Assembly: GCA_014898415.1 (NCBI GenBank)
Contig: RCTD01000020.1
Coordinates: 186,001 to 250,000 of the forward strand
Source of the DNA: Stromatinia cepivora
Lineage: Eukaryota; Ascomycota; Leotiomycetes; Helotiales; Sclerotiniaceae
Reading direction: 5' to 3'
DNA: 64,000 nucleotides
Within the stretch, counting starts at the first letter, position 1. Each line of letters starts with the position of its first letter. Shown here in pieces: positions 1-9,778 of the stretch. The translations under genes and the position numbers were made by a program. The notes beneath the pieces were generated by a model that was not told where the DNA came from, did no database searches, and saw nothing but the letters and a program-made list of their open reading frames with translations.

Positions 1-38
1 TTTATATTGAAGTACTCTCAATTCCCACTTTAGTCTAG

Positions 39-188
39 TGTCACGAGATACACGTGATCGCGTCCGATCGGGCTAATACAGTATTAAGCTCCGAGCCGAT
101 CATATATATAGCTTCGTAGCACACTCTCTTTAACTCTGTAACTTTTAATTCTAAGATTGATCTCTAAACACTCATTGGATTCGTCATA
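39..188 (+). repeat. 5' LTR of the gag-only element
   Basis: Starts TGTCACGAGA and ends CGTCATA, where the right LTR has CGTCACA. By-eye alignment with 8584-8733 gives equal length without gaps and about 20 differences, all transitions. That pattern fits RIP rather than ordinary drift. Confidence 0.9.
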
Positions 189-628
189 TTATTAAAAGTT
201 CTTCCAAATAAAAAATAGAATAATATATATATATACTCATACATACTCCGCTTACTTTTGTCTAAGTATATCGTTTATACTTTTTCACTTGTATATAAAT
301 CTTCTTAATATTATTCGAAAGTATTATCTTTTTTTTTACCTTTAATTTTTAAGCTATAGATTACAATTCAATAAACCTCGCGATTGCAGAACTTCGTAGC
401 GAAATGATTCGTTAGCGGGATGAAATCTTGTTCCTACGCTCCCTGATTCTCGAATGCACTCCTGCTGCTCATACTCCTTCTCATCCGAAACCCTCTCTCC
501 CTGATCCTGAAAAGTTCAGTGGTAGCTCTCAAAAGTTCGATACCTAGCTTCTCTCGATTCAAACGAAACTACAAATAGACGCTCAATTTTACTATATTTA
601 TCTTAATCTTGAATCTCATGTACAAACT

Positions 629-1204
629 ATGGTACTACCTCAGTTTTCCTCTTTTAATCAAAATATTCCCTTAGATCATACAACGATCCTGGATCAACTT
701 ATATACGTTTATAACAATCCAAATAAAATTCAAAAAGCCGAAAATAAGTTATTCATTCTTAAACAAAGAACCGATTCTTTATATATCTATATTACAAAAT
801 TCGAAAGGATCCTTTACAAAACCAAAGATCAGAATTGACCCGATTCAAATAAAATCTCAATTTTTTGTAATGGATTTAATATTACTTTTAGAAATCGTCT
901 TTCTCAATAACTTTCTCTTCCCCACTCCTATTTTGATTTTGTTCAGGTTATACAATAACTAGCTATTTGTATAGTGAATGGATTCCTTATATCATTCTAT
1001 TTTAGTGAATCTAGAGCCCTATATATATTGCAGAATTCATCCTATTTTCGGAACCACGATCCAATGGACATTAGTAACCTTAATGTTATTGGTATTTTTA
1101 GTCTTTTTGATACCCAATCGGATAAGCCTAATCGTATTTTGATTTTACCCTATATACAAATGCCCGAGTTTTTTCTTTTTGAAAAAACTCTTTTGTGCAA
1201 ATAA
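629..1204 (+). pseudogene. Degenerate retrotransposon Gag
   Basis: The open piece at 629-838 carries a Gag-like core (NPNKIQKAENKLFILKQ, then YITKFERILYK), resembling the Retrotrans_gag domain of fungal Ty3/Gypsy elements. After a stop the same frame continues with a segment reading like LSLPHSYFDFVQVIQ, and a later piece (974-1204) contains PMDISNLNVIGI, typical of the end of Gag before the zinc knuckle. Stops interrupt it and no zinc knuckle is visible. It is a fossil with no expected product. Confidence 0.7.
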
Positions 1205-1359
1205 AATAAATGTATATAATATAAAAATACCTCCTATTGGGTACAAATATATCTGTTAAATCTATATTAAAGAGTTCGAAATCGATAAAAGTCTGTTTCA
1301 GTTATTATATTGATTATTAAGTCCGAAAGCGATAATAATAAAGATCTAAAAGAGATAAT

Positions 1360-1641
1360 TGTGACGCACAAGAGCCGTAGTAGAGCTGAATAAACAGGGT
1401 CAATTATGTTCTTTAGAATCTACAATTGAAGAATTATGACTTGTAAGGAGCGACTAGATATATATATACAAATATTCATTTGTGGGTTGCAGGGTTATAT
1501 ATAAGTGTTATTAGGGTTACCATTTTACTATACTAAATTGTATGATTCGTAATATATATATACAAATAATCAGTTCATAAATTGATATAGGAGATAAAAG
1601 GTATCATATGATTAGTCTCCTGTGATTCACGATTCGTGACA
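1360..1641 (-). repeat. 3' LTR of the Gypsy element (left copy)
   Basis: 282 bp. On the element strand it begins TGTCACGAATCG and ends TGCGTCACA. The differences from 8116-8397 that I noted by eye are transitions. Confidence 0.88.
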
Positions 1642-1654
1642 CTACCTCTCCCTT
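1642..1654 (-). other. Polypurine tract of the Gypsy element
   Basis: The plus strand reads CTACCTCTCCCTT directly inside the left LTR. Its complement AAGGGAGAGGTAG is a purine tract in the place expected for second-strand priming before a 3' LTR. Confidence 0.6.
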
Positions 1655-1768
1655 CGGAAAAGCTCGCCCTCGAGTGTTTCACTCCTCTATTCCATTGCTA
1701 TTTTATTGGAAACCAGGTTTTATGAAGATTCATAAGCTTTAAATCAATTAGATTGGTCATTTTGGTTG

Positions 1769-1799
1769 ATTTGGTCAATTTACTAGAAATTGACCAAAT
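1769..1799. repeat. Perfect inverted repeat in the Gypsy 3' region
   Basis: Arms of 13 bp (ATTTGGTCAATTT and its exact complement) surround a 5-bp loop ACTAG. Degenerate TTGACCAAA/TTTGGTCAA words continue on both sides (about 1752-1815 and 1993-2060), so the hairpin lies in a field of short repeats inside the non-coding 3' part of the element. Confidence 0.75.
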
Positions 1800-4739
1800 T
1801 GATCAAATTAATCGACCAAATTGACCAAAATGACAAATAAATTAATCAAATCGATCAAATCGTTCATCAATTGATTAAATTAATATTGATTTGTATTTTC
1901 CTTGATTTAGGGAACCTTTGAAAGGAAAAAGTTTCAATAAAAAAGGGAAGGAGATTGAATTATAATATAGTGATGATAGATAGTTAATATGGTCAATTCC
2001 GAAATCGATTAAGTTAATCGATCAAATTGACCAAATTGATTAAATCAATTAAATTGAACGAAATCGATAGGAGTAACATTATATTTCGTTTTTATTATAT
2101 TTAAACTTCCTTTTACATGATTTTTTTGAAATAATCATAGATATATATTGTCTTTGTATTATCTTGGTGATGACAGCTCATCTATTATATGGAGTTCAGA
2201 TTATATATATATATAATCAAATTCCCTCGAATTTGTATGAGTTTTTGATTCTTTTACAATTATATACATATATATCATCATAAAATCATAACATTTAATC
2301 TGCTATATTAAAGAACATTTTTCTTTCCCTTAATTTCATAAATGAATTATCATTTATATAATTATAATTATTCTTTTTGTTTTTATAAAGCTTTATTTAA
2401 TTAATTAATCGATTGGGAGGATCAAGTAATGTTGGATTGATTAGATGAAAATCGTATAGAAAATGTGGTGATATTTTAAGATCGGAAGTAGGATATCAAA
2501 TAAGATCGATATTGCTATTAAGCCACGAAACTTTGTATAGTAGAGTTTTTCATGTTTTCTTTATTATTAGAACTTTCTTTATTTTCTATTCCGAATTGCC
2601 AGTTATATTAATAAATGGAGATGATTCGAATATTTGATCAAGAAAAGGATCGTTATATACTTTATATAATCGATCTAAAGGGAAAACAAGATGAATTTTC
2701 ATTGTAGTTGGGAGTTCAAACTTAAAAAAGCTTCCAAATCGACCAATAATCTTGAATCTTCTTTGAATTGGGAAATCCAGCTTTTTGGATGATCTTTGAA
2801 TAGAATAACTCTTTACATTGAACTATATATAATCTTCGATATCGAAATCGACCTTATACCGATAAGCATTCGTAGATTTCAATATTTTGGCTTGGGTATA
2901 TAATAAGCCTTCTTTTGTTCGCACGAAAACTAATCTATTGTGTTCTATATATATACAGGTATCATATATATTCATATTGTTTATTGGCTTACTAACATCT
3001 TCCTTTTATTTCTATACACGTTTCGATACATATCTGTATAGAGTTTTGTAGAATATAAACCCTCCTAAAGAATTATATAAAAAAATAAGTTGCATATAAT
3101 CCATTATAGATAGGAATTTTGATCAATCGTTTTGATAATAACTAACAAACAGTTTTAACTATTGTTAAAAGTATTGATTATAGATCTCAATTTGATTATC
3201 AGTTTAAGGATGATAAACAATGGATAATTTGAGATCGGTTCCTAGGATTTGACTGAATTCCTTTCAGAACTATAATATGAATTAAGGGCCGTAATCCGAT
3301 ATTATAATATCAAGGGGACTATAATATCGATATATATAATAGAAATATAATTATACTTGAATTCGAGTATCGATTGATTTGTGATAAGGTATAAAGATAG
3401 TTTGTTTTATTAATCGATCAATAATAATTAAAACGTTGTTATATCCATATTTATCCTTATTAAAATTGTAGTAGTCTATAATAACATATTACCATATTTG
3501 ATTAGGAATCAGAAATGGATATAATAAACCAGGGGTACGATTATATAGAATGGAACTATATTTGTAGGTATGATAATTACATATATATCTGGTTATAATA
3601 TTGTATATTTTGGATCAATAGTATTGTTGAAATAATAAAAAATAGGTTTTGTTTATATTAGAATAAACAATGGAAACAGAATTATAAGCTTTATGAATCA
3701 GGTAAGTTCGAAGATTGTTGATATCAGATACCATTAAACGATTATTGTAAAGCAAAAGATCATTTTGGAGTGATATATACTTGTAATCTTGGATAGCTTA
3801 TATTCTAAATGTTAATAAGCTATCTATAGTTTTATTTGTTTCAATAATATAATTAATTAGATTGAATCAAAGAATGATTTTATTTAAATCGATATTAGTA
3901 ATCGTTATTTCGTTTGGGTGGTGCTTTTATAAAGCTTTTTTTATGATTTCGATATCAATTTAATTATCTTTAATAAATTATTGAAAACGATTCTTTTTTT
4001 GATATGGTTCTGGAAATTCAATTTGTTGATCTAACAAATTAAAATATCAACGAAAAAATTATCTTTTCCAAGACAATATATAATAATGAAATTATAATCA
4101 ATTAGAATTTCTACCCAACAAATTTATTGGGTATTAAAAATCTTAATAATCATAAAATATTCGAAGGTCTTATAATCGATATAAACCTTGATTTTATATA
4201 ATGAATCGGTAAATTCTGTTTTTCAATAATTGAAAGATCGAATAATTAATAATATTTCTTTATCATAAACTTTGTAATTCAATTCAGCAGTAATCATAAT
4301 CTTAGAAAAATAAACTACAAGAAATCAATCTTCGCTATACTATTATGATAATATATTAGCAATTATCCTATCGGATATATCTGTTTCGAGTATATAAAGG
4401 AATCGATGATTATAATATTATAGAAGCGAAACAAAGATAAGCTTTTTCTTCAAGATATTGAATATGTTTTGGTATACTTTGTCGAATATGAATTTAATAT
4501 TTGTTTTAATGAATTTGTTGAAAGGTTTCATTATTATATTGTAATCCTTAATGAATTATCGATAAAAATTATAAAAACCGAAGAATGATTAAATCCCTTT
4601 CATTATTATCGGAAAGGTCCAATTCTCAATTACCTCAATCTTTTCAAAATCCATTTCTACTCCTTTAATAGAGATAATAAAGCCCAAGTACTTGATATGT
4701 ATAATATTGAATTTATATTTCTTGAGATCCGCTTGTAGA

Positions 4740-5290
4740 CCAGCGGTTTTTAATTATTCGAAAATTAATTTAATATAAGTTTGATACTCTTTTTCATTTT
4801 CAAAATAAATTAGAATATTATTAAGGTATATTGTATAAAAGATGTTTAGGTAATCGAATAGAATATTATTCATATAATATTAATAGATTACAAAACCATT
4901 CGTTAATCCAAATGGTATAACCTTGCATTTGTATAATCTATATCGGATTCGAAAAATAGTATACTTTTCTGAAACAGGATCCATTCTTATATAATAGAAA
5001 GTTTAATGAATATCAAGTTTGGTAAAAACTTTAATACCGAAAAGTTGAGAAAGCATTTCGTTGATCAAAGGGAAAGGATATTGATCCTTATGTATCAAGG
5101 AATTTAATAATCTGAAGTTTATACAAAATCTTAAACTACTATTGGATTTCTTAATGAATAAAATGAATGCAATATAAGGGATTTGATTAAATTCAATAAA
5201 ATCTTTGTTAAAATTATCCATAATATATTCTTTAACGATTTCCAATTGTTTTAAGGATATCTTGTAAAACGGATTGTAATATAAAATTTA
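4740..5290 (-). pseudogene. Reverse transcriptase remnant (Gypsy)
   Basis: The open segment at 5003-5245 shows the RT palm/fingers pattern (FIKKSNSSLRFCINFRLLN, then DQYPFPLINEML and FTKLDIH), matching the Ty3/Gypsy consensus of VKKKDGSLRxCVDYRxLN and YPLPxIDELL. Downstream on the same strand the catalytic YLDD box survives as YLNN (4828-4817). Both Asp-to-Asn changes are G-to-A, as RIP would cause. A stop separates the two pieces. The right-hand copy carries the same region at 62259-62760. Confidence 0.8.
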
Positions 5291-6075
5291 TTCTTCTTTG
5301 CTTTTCAATATGATTTTATAATTATAAAATTGGTTAAAAGGCAAGATATTTGATTTATACTTGAAAAAGGCTTAATGATATTATTGATATTCAAATGATA
5401 TTTCAGATTCTAAATTAATTTCAGTTAATACTCGATTGAGTTTCTTTTGAACTTTTGTATTCTTGAATTCGATTAGGGTAACCAATATTCTTTTTTCTGT
5501 ATATCGTTTGTTCTGTTGGAGGTCTATTATATTATCGAATTCTTTTAGGGTAATAATAAAGAATTCAATTTGTTTATCTCTTTTATATTCTAATTAAAAT
5601 TTATCGGATTTGAATATATATAAATCGAGGATTTTGAGCGATATACAAGAGAGGCATTTGTAGATCTATAATAATGATGTAATTGATTGAAAAGGAAATG
5701 AATTGAACTTGAAAGGAATCAGAATCTTTTCCTTTTCAATAAGAATCTATATTGTATTTATATTTAAAGGTTTTTATTATATATTATCAATTACAATTGA
5801 TCTGCTCAATTATAAATCTTTTCGATTCCAATATTCTTCGAATTGGTCATTTCGTCGATTAGTATCTTGTTAAATTAATCGATCGATCTTCCGTTTGTGA
5901 AAGGATAATTGGATAACAAGGAGATTATTTGAATAGGAGATGGTATAAGATCTTTCTTTAAACCATTCAAGATATCTATTGAAGCAATCAAATTTCGCTC
6001 AAATCTTTGATAATCAAAGTTACCTAAAATAATATTATAATTCTTTAATTCAGTAATAAGGAAAGGGATAAAAGA

Positions 6076-6432
6076 TTATTCATAATTATCGATCATTAAA
6101 TTAAGGAATATGAAATAGATAATGATATAATCTTGTATACTATTATACTCTTTAACTTTAATTGAAACTTCAAACAATATAATTCTAGATTTAAACATAG
6201 GAAATAAATAAGTAAAAAGTATAATATTAATAAAAGCAAATCTATTTGCTTTAAAGTTAATAAATACTCTTAATCGATAAATATAATTATTTTTCGAAAA
6301 ATTATAAGGAAAAATGAATACTTTTTTTCCCATAAGTTTGATTAAATTAAGAAATCTTATATTCCGTATAATATTTAAAATGGAAACAAAATCTAAATAT
6401 TTGATTTTAAATACTTTTCTTTTTTTAAACAA
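6076..6432 (-). pseudogene. Retropepsin-like protease remnant (Gypsy)
   Basis: The frame reads VFINFKANRFAFIN followed by a segment ending KVKEYNS. The right copy (61209-61409) reads LIDFEANRFVFIN and KVKEYNN. These align with the aspartic protease core LIDSGANGFVFID of fungal Gypsy polyproteins. The catalytic DSGA has become NFKA here and DFEA in the other copy, all explainable by C-to-T and G-to-A changes. No active enzyme is expected. Confidence 0.6.
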
Positions 6433-8115
6433 ATATTCTATATAATTTCAATTATAGTTTCTGGATTGAAATCTTTTTCGATATTCTGATATTCTTTAAA
6501 TTCTTTTGCTTTTTTTTGTATCATCTCGATCTTATTAAGGTTATCGATATAAGGCATCGATATATATATTGTTTCAAAAAAGGAAAAGGGCGATAAGCAT
6601 TTGAAGTTTGAATAATTATTGGATATAGTGGGGCCGGTATATCCAAAAAGGGTATTCCGGGGTGGAAATGGTTTCGGGAATATAAAGGTTCCAAAATTGA
6701 AATTGTTAAAGTTTCGAAAGAATTGTAAGAGATTTGTAGTAACTGTTGATTTGCAAATAATTATAGGGGCTTTTTGATTAATACAGTATTGATTTCGTTT
6801 TTATAATAAAACTTCGTTTTGATTTATTTTAATGAGTATATTTATAAATTCTTTTGTAATCTTGTAATCCTTAATAAATATTACTATCATTTATAAAAGA
6901 AAATCGGAAATCTTTTATTTAAGATCCTTAAATAGGATTTTATTATCGATAATCTTCATTTAAATAGTAAGTAGTCTGAACTTCCTATATTATTCTAAAA
7001 AGTTGTTATATCGAATCGTATTAAGTATGATTCATATTTCGTATTGAAAACAAGTATCATCGATTTCGGCCGGGTTCTGATAGATCGCTACAAGCTGTTC
7101 GATCAATTCGAGTACCATAAATCGGGGCATTTGTATATAAAAAGTATAACAATGTATTTATACTTCCAATTCGATTTGGTCGATTATGTATACGCAGTAT
7201 TGCATTTTATTCTTAAATAATATAGTATATAATTCGAATCATTCTATGATTAATAATTATCATAAATTAATTTTAGATTTAATATTATTGTTAAATTTAG
7301 TAATAAGATTTGTAGGTTTTAATATATATATATCTTGTTGTGAGTTATAATTGATACAGGAATATGATCTTAATCGATTAGATTGGTTTTTTGAATAAAG
7401 GGACCCCTAATTATTAGATAGATCATCATTTCCTAAAAGGAAAGGAGAATCTTTGGAGGGCTTCGAATGATCAGATCATTTAATCAAAGTTTTCTTTCTC
7501 TGATTTCGGGATCTTCGGGTTTGCTTGGATAAAGGTCCTTGAATTTCGATTAAAAGAATAAGGGGAATCCCAAATACTATTGTTGACCTGAATGTTTATA
7601 TAAATATCATTTGGGGCTCAAAAAGAGATTACACTATTATAGAACTCATTATCATTATAGCTTTCAATTATCGATTCTCCTTTTTCAAATTCATAATTAT
7701 TATATAAAGATCTTATAATTGTAATAATGATTCGGAAGGAATAATTGAACTATTGAAAGCATCGGTTTTATATACTGGAATCTTCTCTTTACCAGTTTTC
7801 TTTTTTCCAATAATAATGTTATCCAATTCTATATTTATATTTTCTTCGAAGGGTTATTGAAATAATTGAGGAAAAGGAAAGAGTTCCTTAGAATATACTT
7901 TCGAAAGTTTGGAACGTATAGGAGGAAGAGTTCGTTGTATTATGAAAATGATAGTACATTTCTAAAAGAATTTATTTTTATTGATTAAATCGGAATAGAT
8001 CTTCTTCCTCTAAGTGTAACATTTATAAAAGTTCACCTAAAAAGGTATTATTAAAATAAGATATTATTTGGGAGACCATTAGATAGCCGAATGCTTATAA
8101 ATGAGTTATAGATAA

Positions 8116-8397
8116 TGTAATACACAAAAGCCGTAATAGAACTGAATAAACAGGGTCAATTATATTCTTTAGAATCTATAATTGAAGAACTATAGCTTGT
8201 AAAAAGCGATTAGATATATATACACAAATACCCATTTGTAAACTACAAGATTATACATAAACATTATTAGGATTACCATTTTACCATACTAAATCATATG
8301 ATTCGTAACGTATACGTACAGATGATCAGCTTATAAATTGATATGGGAGATAAGAGGTATCATGTGGTTAGCCTCCTGTGGTTCACGATTCGTGACA
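8116..8397 (-). repeat. 5' LTR of the Gypsy element (right copy)
   Basis: 282 bp, the partner of 1360-1641. On the element strand the bases just inside it match those just inside the LTR of the plus-strand copy at 59425, so both copies belong to one family. Confidence 0.88.
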
Positions 8398-8568
8398 ATA
8401 ATCAATAATCGATATTTTGAAGATCGTTTAAAGAAGGCATATAATATAATAAATATATATTTGTTAGCTATAATACAATTTGTACATCAGGAATTTTTAT
8501 CAAAAGAAGATTAATAATCATTTTATATTTAAATTATTTGTTTAAAATGAGTTTGAGGCGAATTCTTT

Positions 8569-8583
8569 AGAAGGGGGGGGTAG
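8569..8583 (+). other. Polypurine tract of the gag-only element
   Basis: AGAAGGGGGGGGTAG lies directly before the right 150-bp LTR, the expected site of plus-strand priming. It shows that the gag-only element runs left to right. Confidence 0.7.
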
Positions 8584-8733
8584 TGTTATGAAATATATGT
8601 AATCGCATTTGATCGGGTTAATACGGTATTAAGCTCCGAGCCGATCATATATATAGCTTTGTAGTACACTCTCTTTAGCTCTGTAGCTTTTAATTCTAAG
8701 GTTGATCTCTAAACGCTCGTTGGGTTCGTCACA
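8584..8733 (+). repeat. 3' LTR of the gag-only element
   Basis: 150 bp, begins TGTTATGAAA (RIP-altered from TGTCACGAGA) and ends CGTCACA, followed by the TCTAG duplication. Confidence 0.9.
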
Positions 8734-8894
8734 TCTAGAGGAGAATAAACGTAAGCAAATCACGAATCAGACGGGAGTGAATTAATGAATAGAAATCCAC
8801 AAGAAGATTTAGGGAAACTTTCTACAAAGTAAAGATATCTAGAGATAATTTTTTCGAAATAGTGAAATAACGAGGGACTAAAGTAGTAAGTGTG

Positions 8895-8970
8895 TGTCAC
8901 GGGGTTCACTACCCGTTCCTAGCTAGTCTACATGGATGCCTCAGGCACCCATTCCCCATATAGTCGGCGC
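8895..8970 (+). repeat. Unclassified repeat, copy 1 (shared with 59068-59142)
   Basis: A segment beginning TGTCACGGGGTTCACTACCC is closely repeated at 59068, where it starts inside a hAT MITE and is itself cut by the Gypsy LTR. The TGTCACG start resembles the ends of both LTR families in the window, so this may be the start of a third LTR or solo LTR. The 3' end cannot be placed. Confidence 0.55.
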
Positions 8971-9778
8971 TCTTCCTAGCACCTTCTTTCCTCCTTCGTA
9001 GAATATCATCGTATTACCTAAGGCCCCTTCCTATGCCGTGATAGTGTGATAGAATAGAGATTCTAGTATACAATCACAGTTTCTCTCCGCAACTTGAATA
9101 ACTCACCTAGATAATACTTTAAGTTCTCAGGTATACGTACTATGGGAATCCTCCCGGTGAGCTCGTTGTGAACATCAAAAATGCTGTAATACCGGCGACC
9201 TGTATTTATATTCATACTCTCGGTGAGTCTTTCATAAGTTCCAAATGTCTATTTCCCTTCTTATTCCACAGATTTCTTCCGGCCTTAACCTACCTATTCT
9301 TTTCATTTGAAACTCATTCCGACGATGAAGATAAAAGCCCTGTAAGGCTTATAAAAAGCATCCTATTGCATTCTATCTATCTATTTTTATCTAACTATCT
9401 ACTCTCCGAACTTGCAATACACATCTTTTCTTTTCTCGCTCTATCTACTGTATTGCTTTGTATCTTAGTATAATGTTTTTTCATGATCCATCCATCCATT
9501 CATTCATTGTATTATTGTTCCTCAATGGTCACTGACTATATTCTTTATACCAAGGTCTTTTTTTTTTGTGCAGTTTGATTGTTCCTCGAATCCATCCATT
9601 CCAAGAAACCTCGACCGAAATGCTGAGGCAAAATGCAATTGTTGACGATGAAATTTGACGATGAAAGGAAGCAAGCGAACCGTCTAGATCAAAATCAAAG
9701 AACTCTGAGAAAAAGCAAAGTGGGTATCCCCAAATTAATCCACCAGTATCATCATCAGCAGCCCTCGCATGCAAATCG
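8971..9778. other. Intergenic, no supported gene
   Basis: Probably the unmapped remainder of the repeat above plus the 3' flank of the MFS gene. A 101-codon plus-strand open frame at 9168-9473 has no recognisable domain and low-complexity composition. Confidence 0.4.

Larger units (their letters stand above)
1360..8397 (-). mobile_element. Ty3/Gypsy retrotransposon, RIP-degraded, nested in the gag-only element
   Basis: A 282-bp repeat at 1360-1641 recurs at 8116-8397 and the whole is bounded by ATAAT (1355-1359 and 8398-8402), a 5-bp target duplication. Coding remnants (protease at about 6.1-6.4 kb, reverse transcriptase at about 4.7-5.3 kb) read leftward. A polypurine tract on the minus strand (complement of 1642-1654) adjoins the left LTR, so the element is on the minus strand and 1360-1641 is its 3' LTR. 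Every frame is riddled with stops and base composition is strongly AT. The region from about 1.75 to 4.7 kb should hold RNase H and integrase but is too damaged to read. Confidence 0.88.
39..8733 (+). mobile_element. Gag-only LTR retrotransposon (150-bp LTRs), split by a Gypsy insertion
   Basis: Two 150-bp direct repeats (39-188 and 8584-8733), each with TG...CA ends, are flanked by a perfect 5-bp duplication TCTAG (34-38 and 8734-8738), so they are the LTRs of one insertion. Without the nested Gypsy element at 1360-8397 the element is only about 1.65 kb. The only coding trace is a gag fragment on the plus strand (629 to about 1204). A polypurine tract lies directly before the right LTR, which fixes the orientation as plus. 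No protease, reverse transcriptase or integrase fits between the LTRs outside the nested element, so this looks like a non-autonomous, internally deleted element rather than a complete Ty3/Gypsy copy. Confidence 0.88.

Noticed and set aside
8895..9175. Calling 8895-9174 a complete solo LTR ending GTGAACA
   Set aside because: No matching target duplication and an end unlike the TGTCACG start; only the part shared with 59068 is supported.
9168..9473. 101-codon plus-strand open frame
   Set aside because: No domain, low-complexity Phe/Leu/Ser composition and position next to a repeat; no splice partner.
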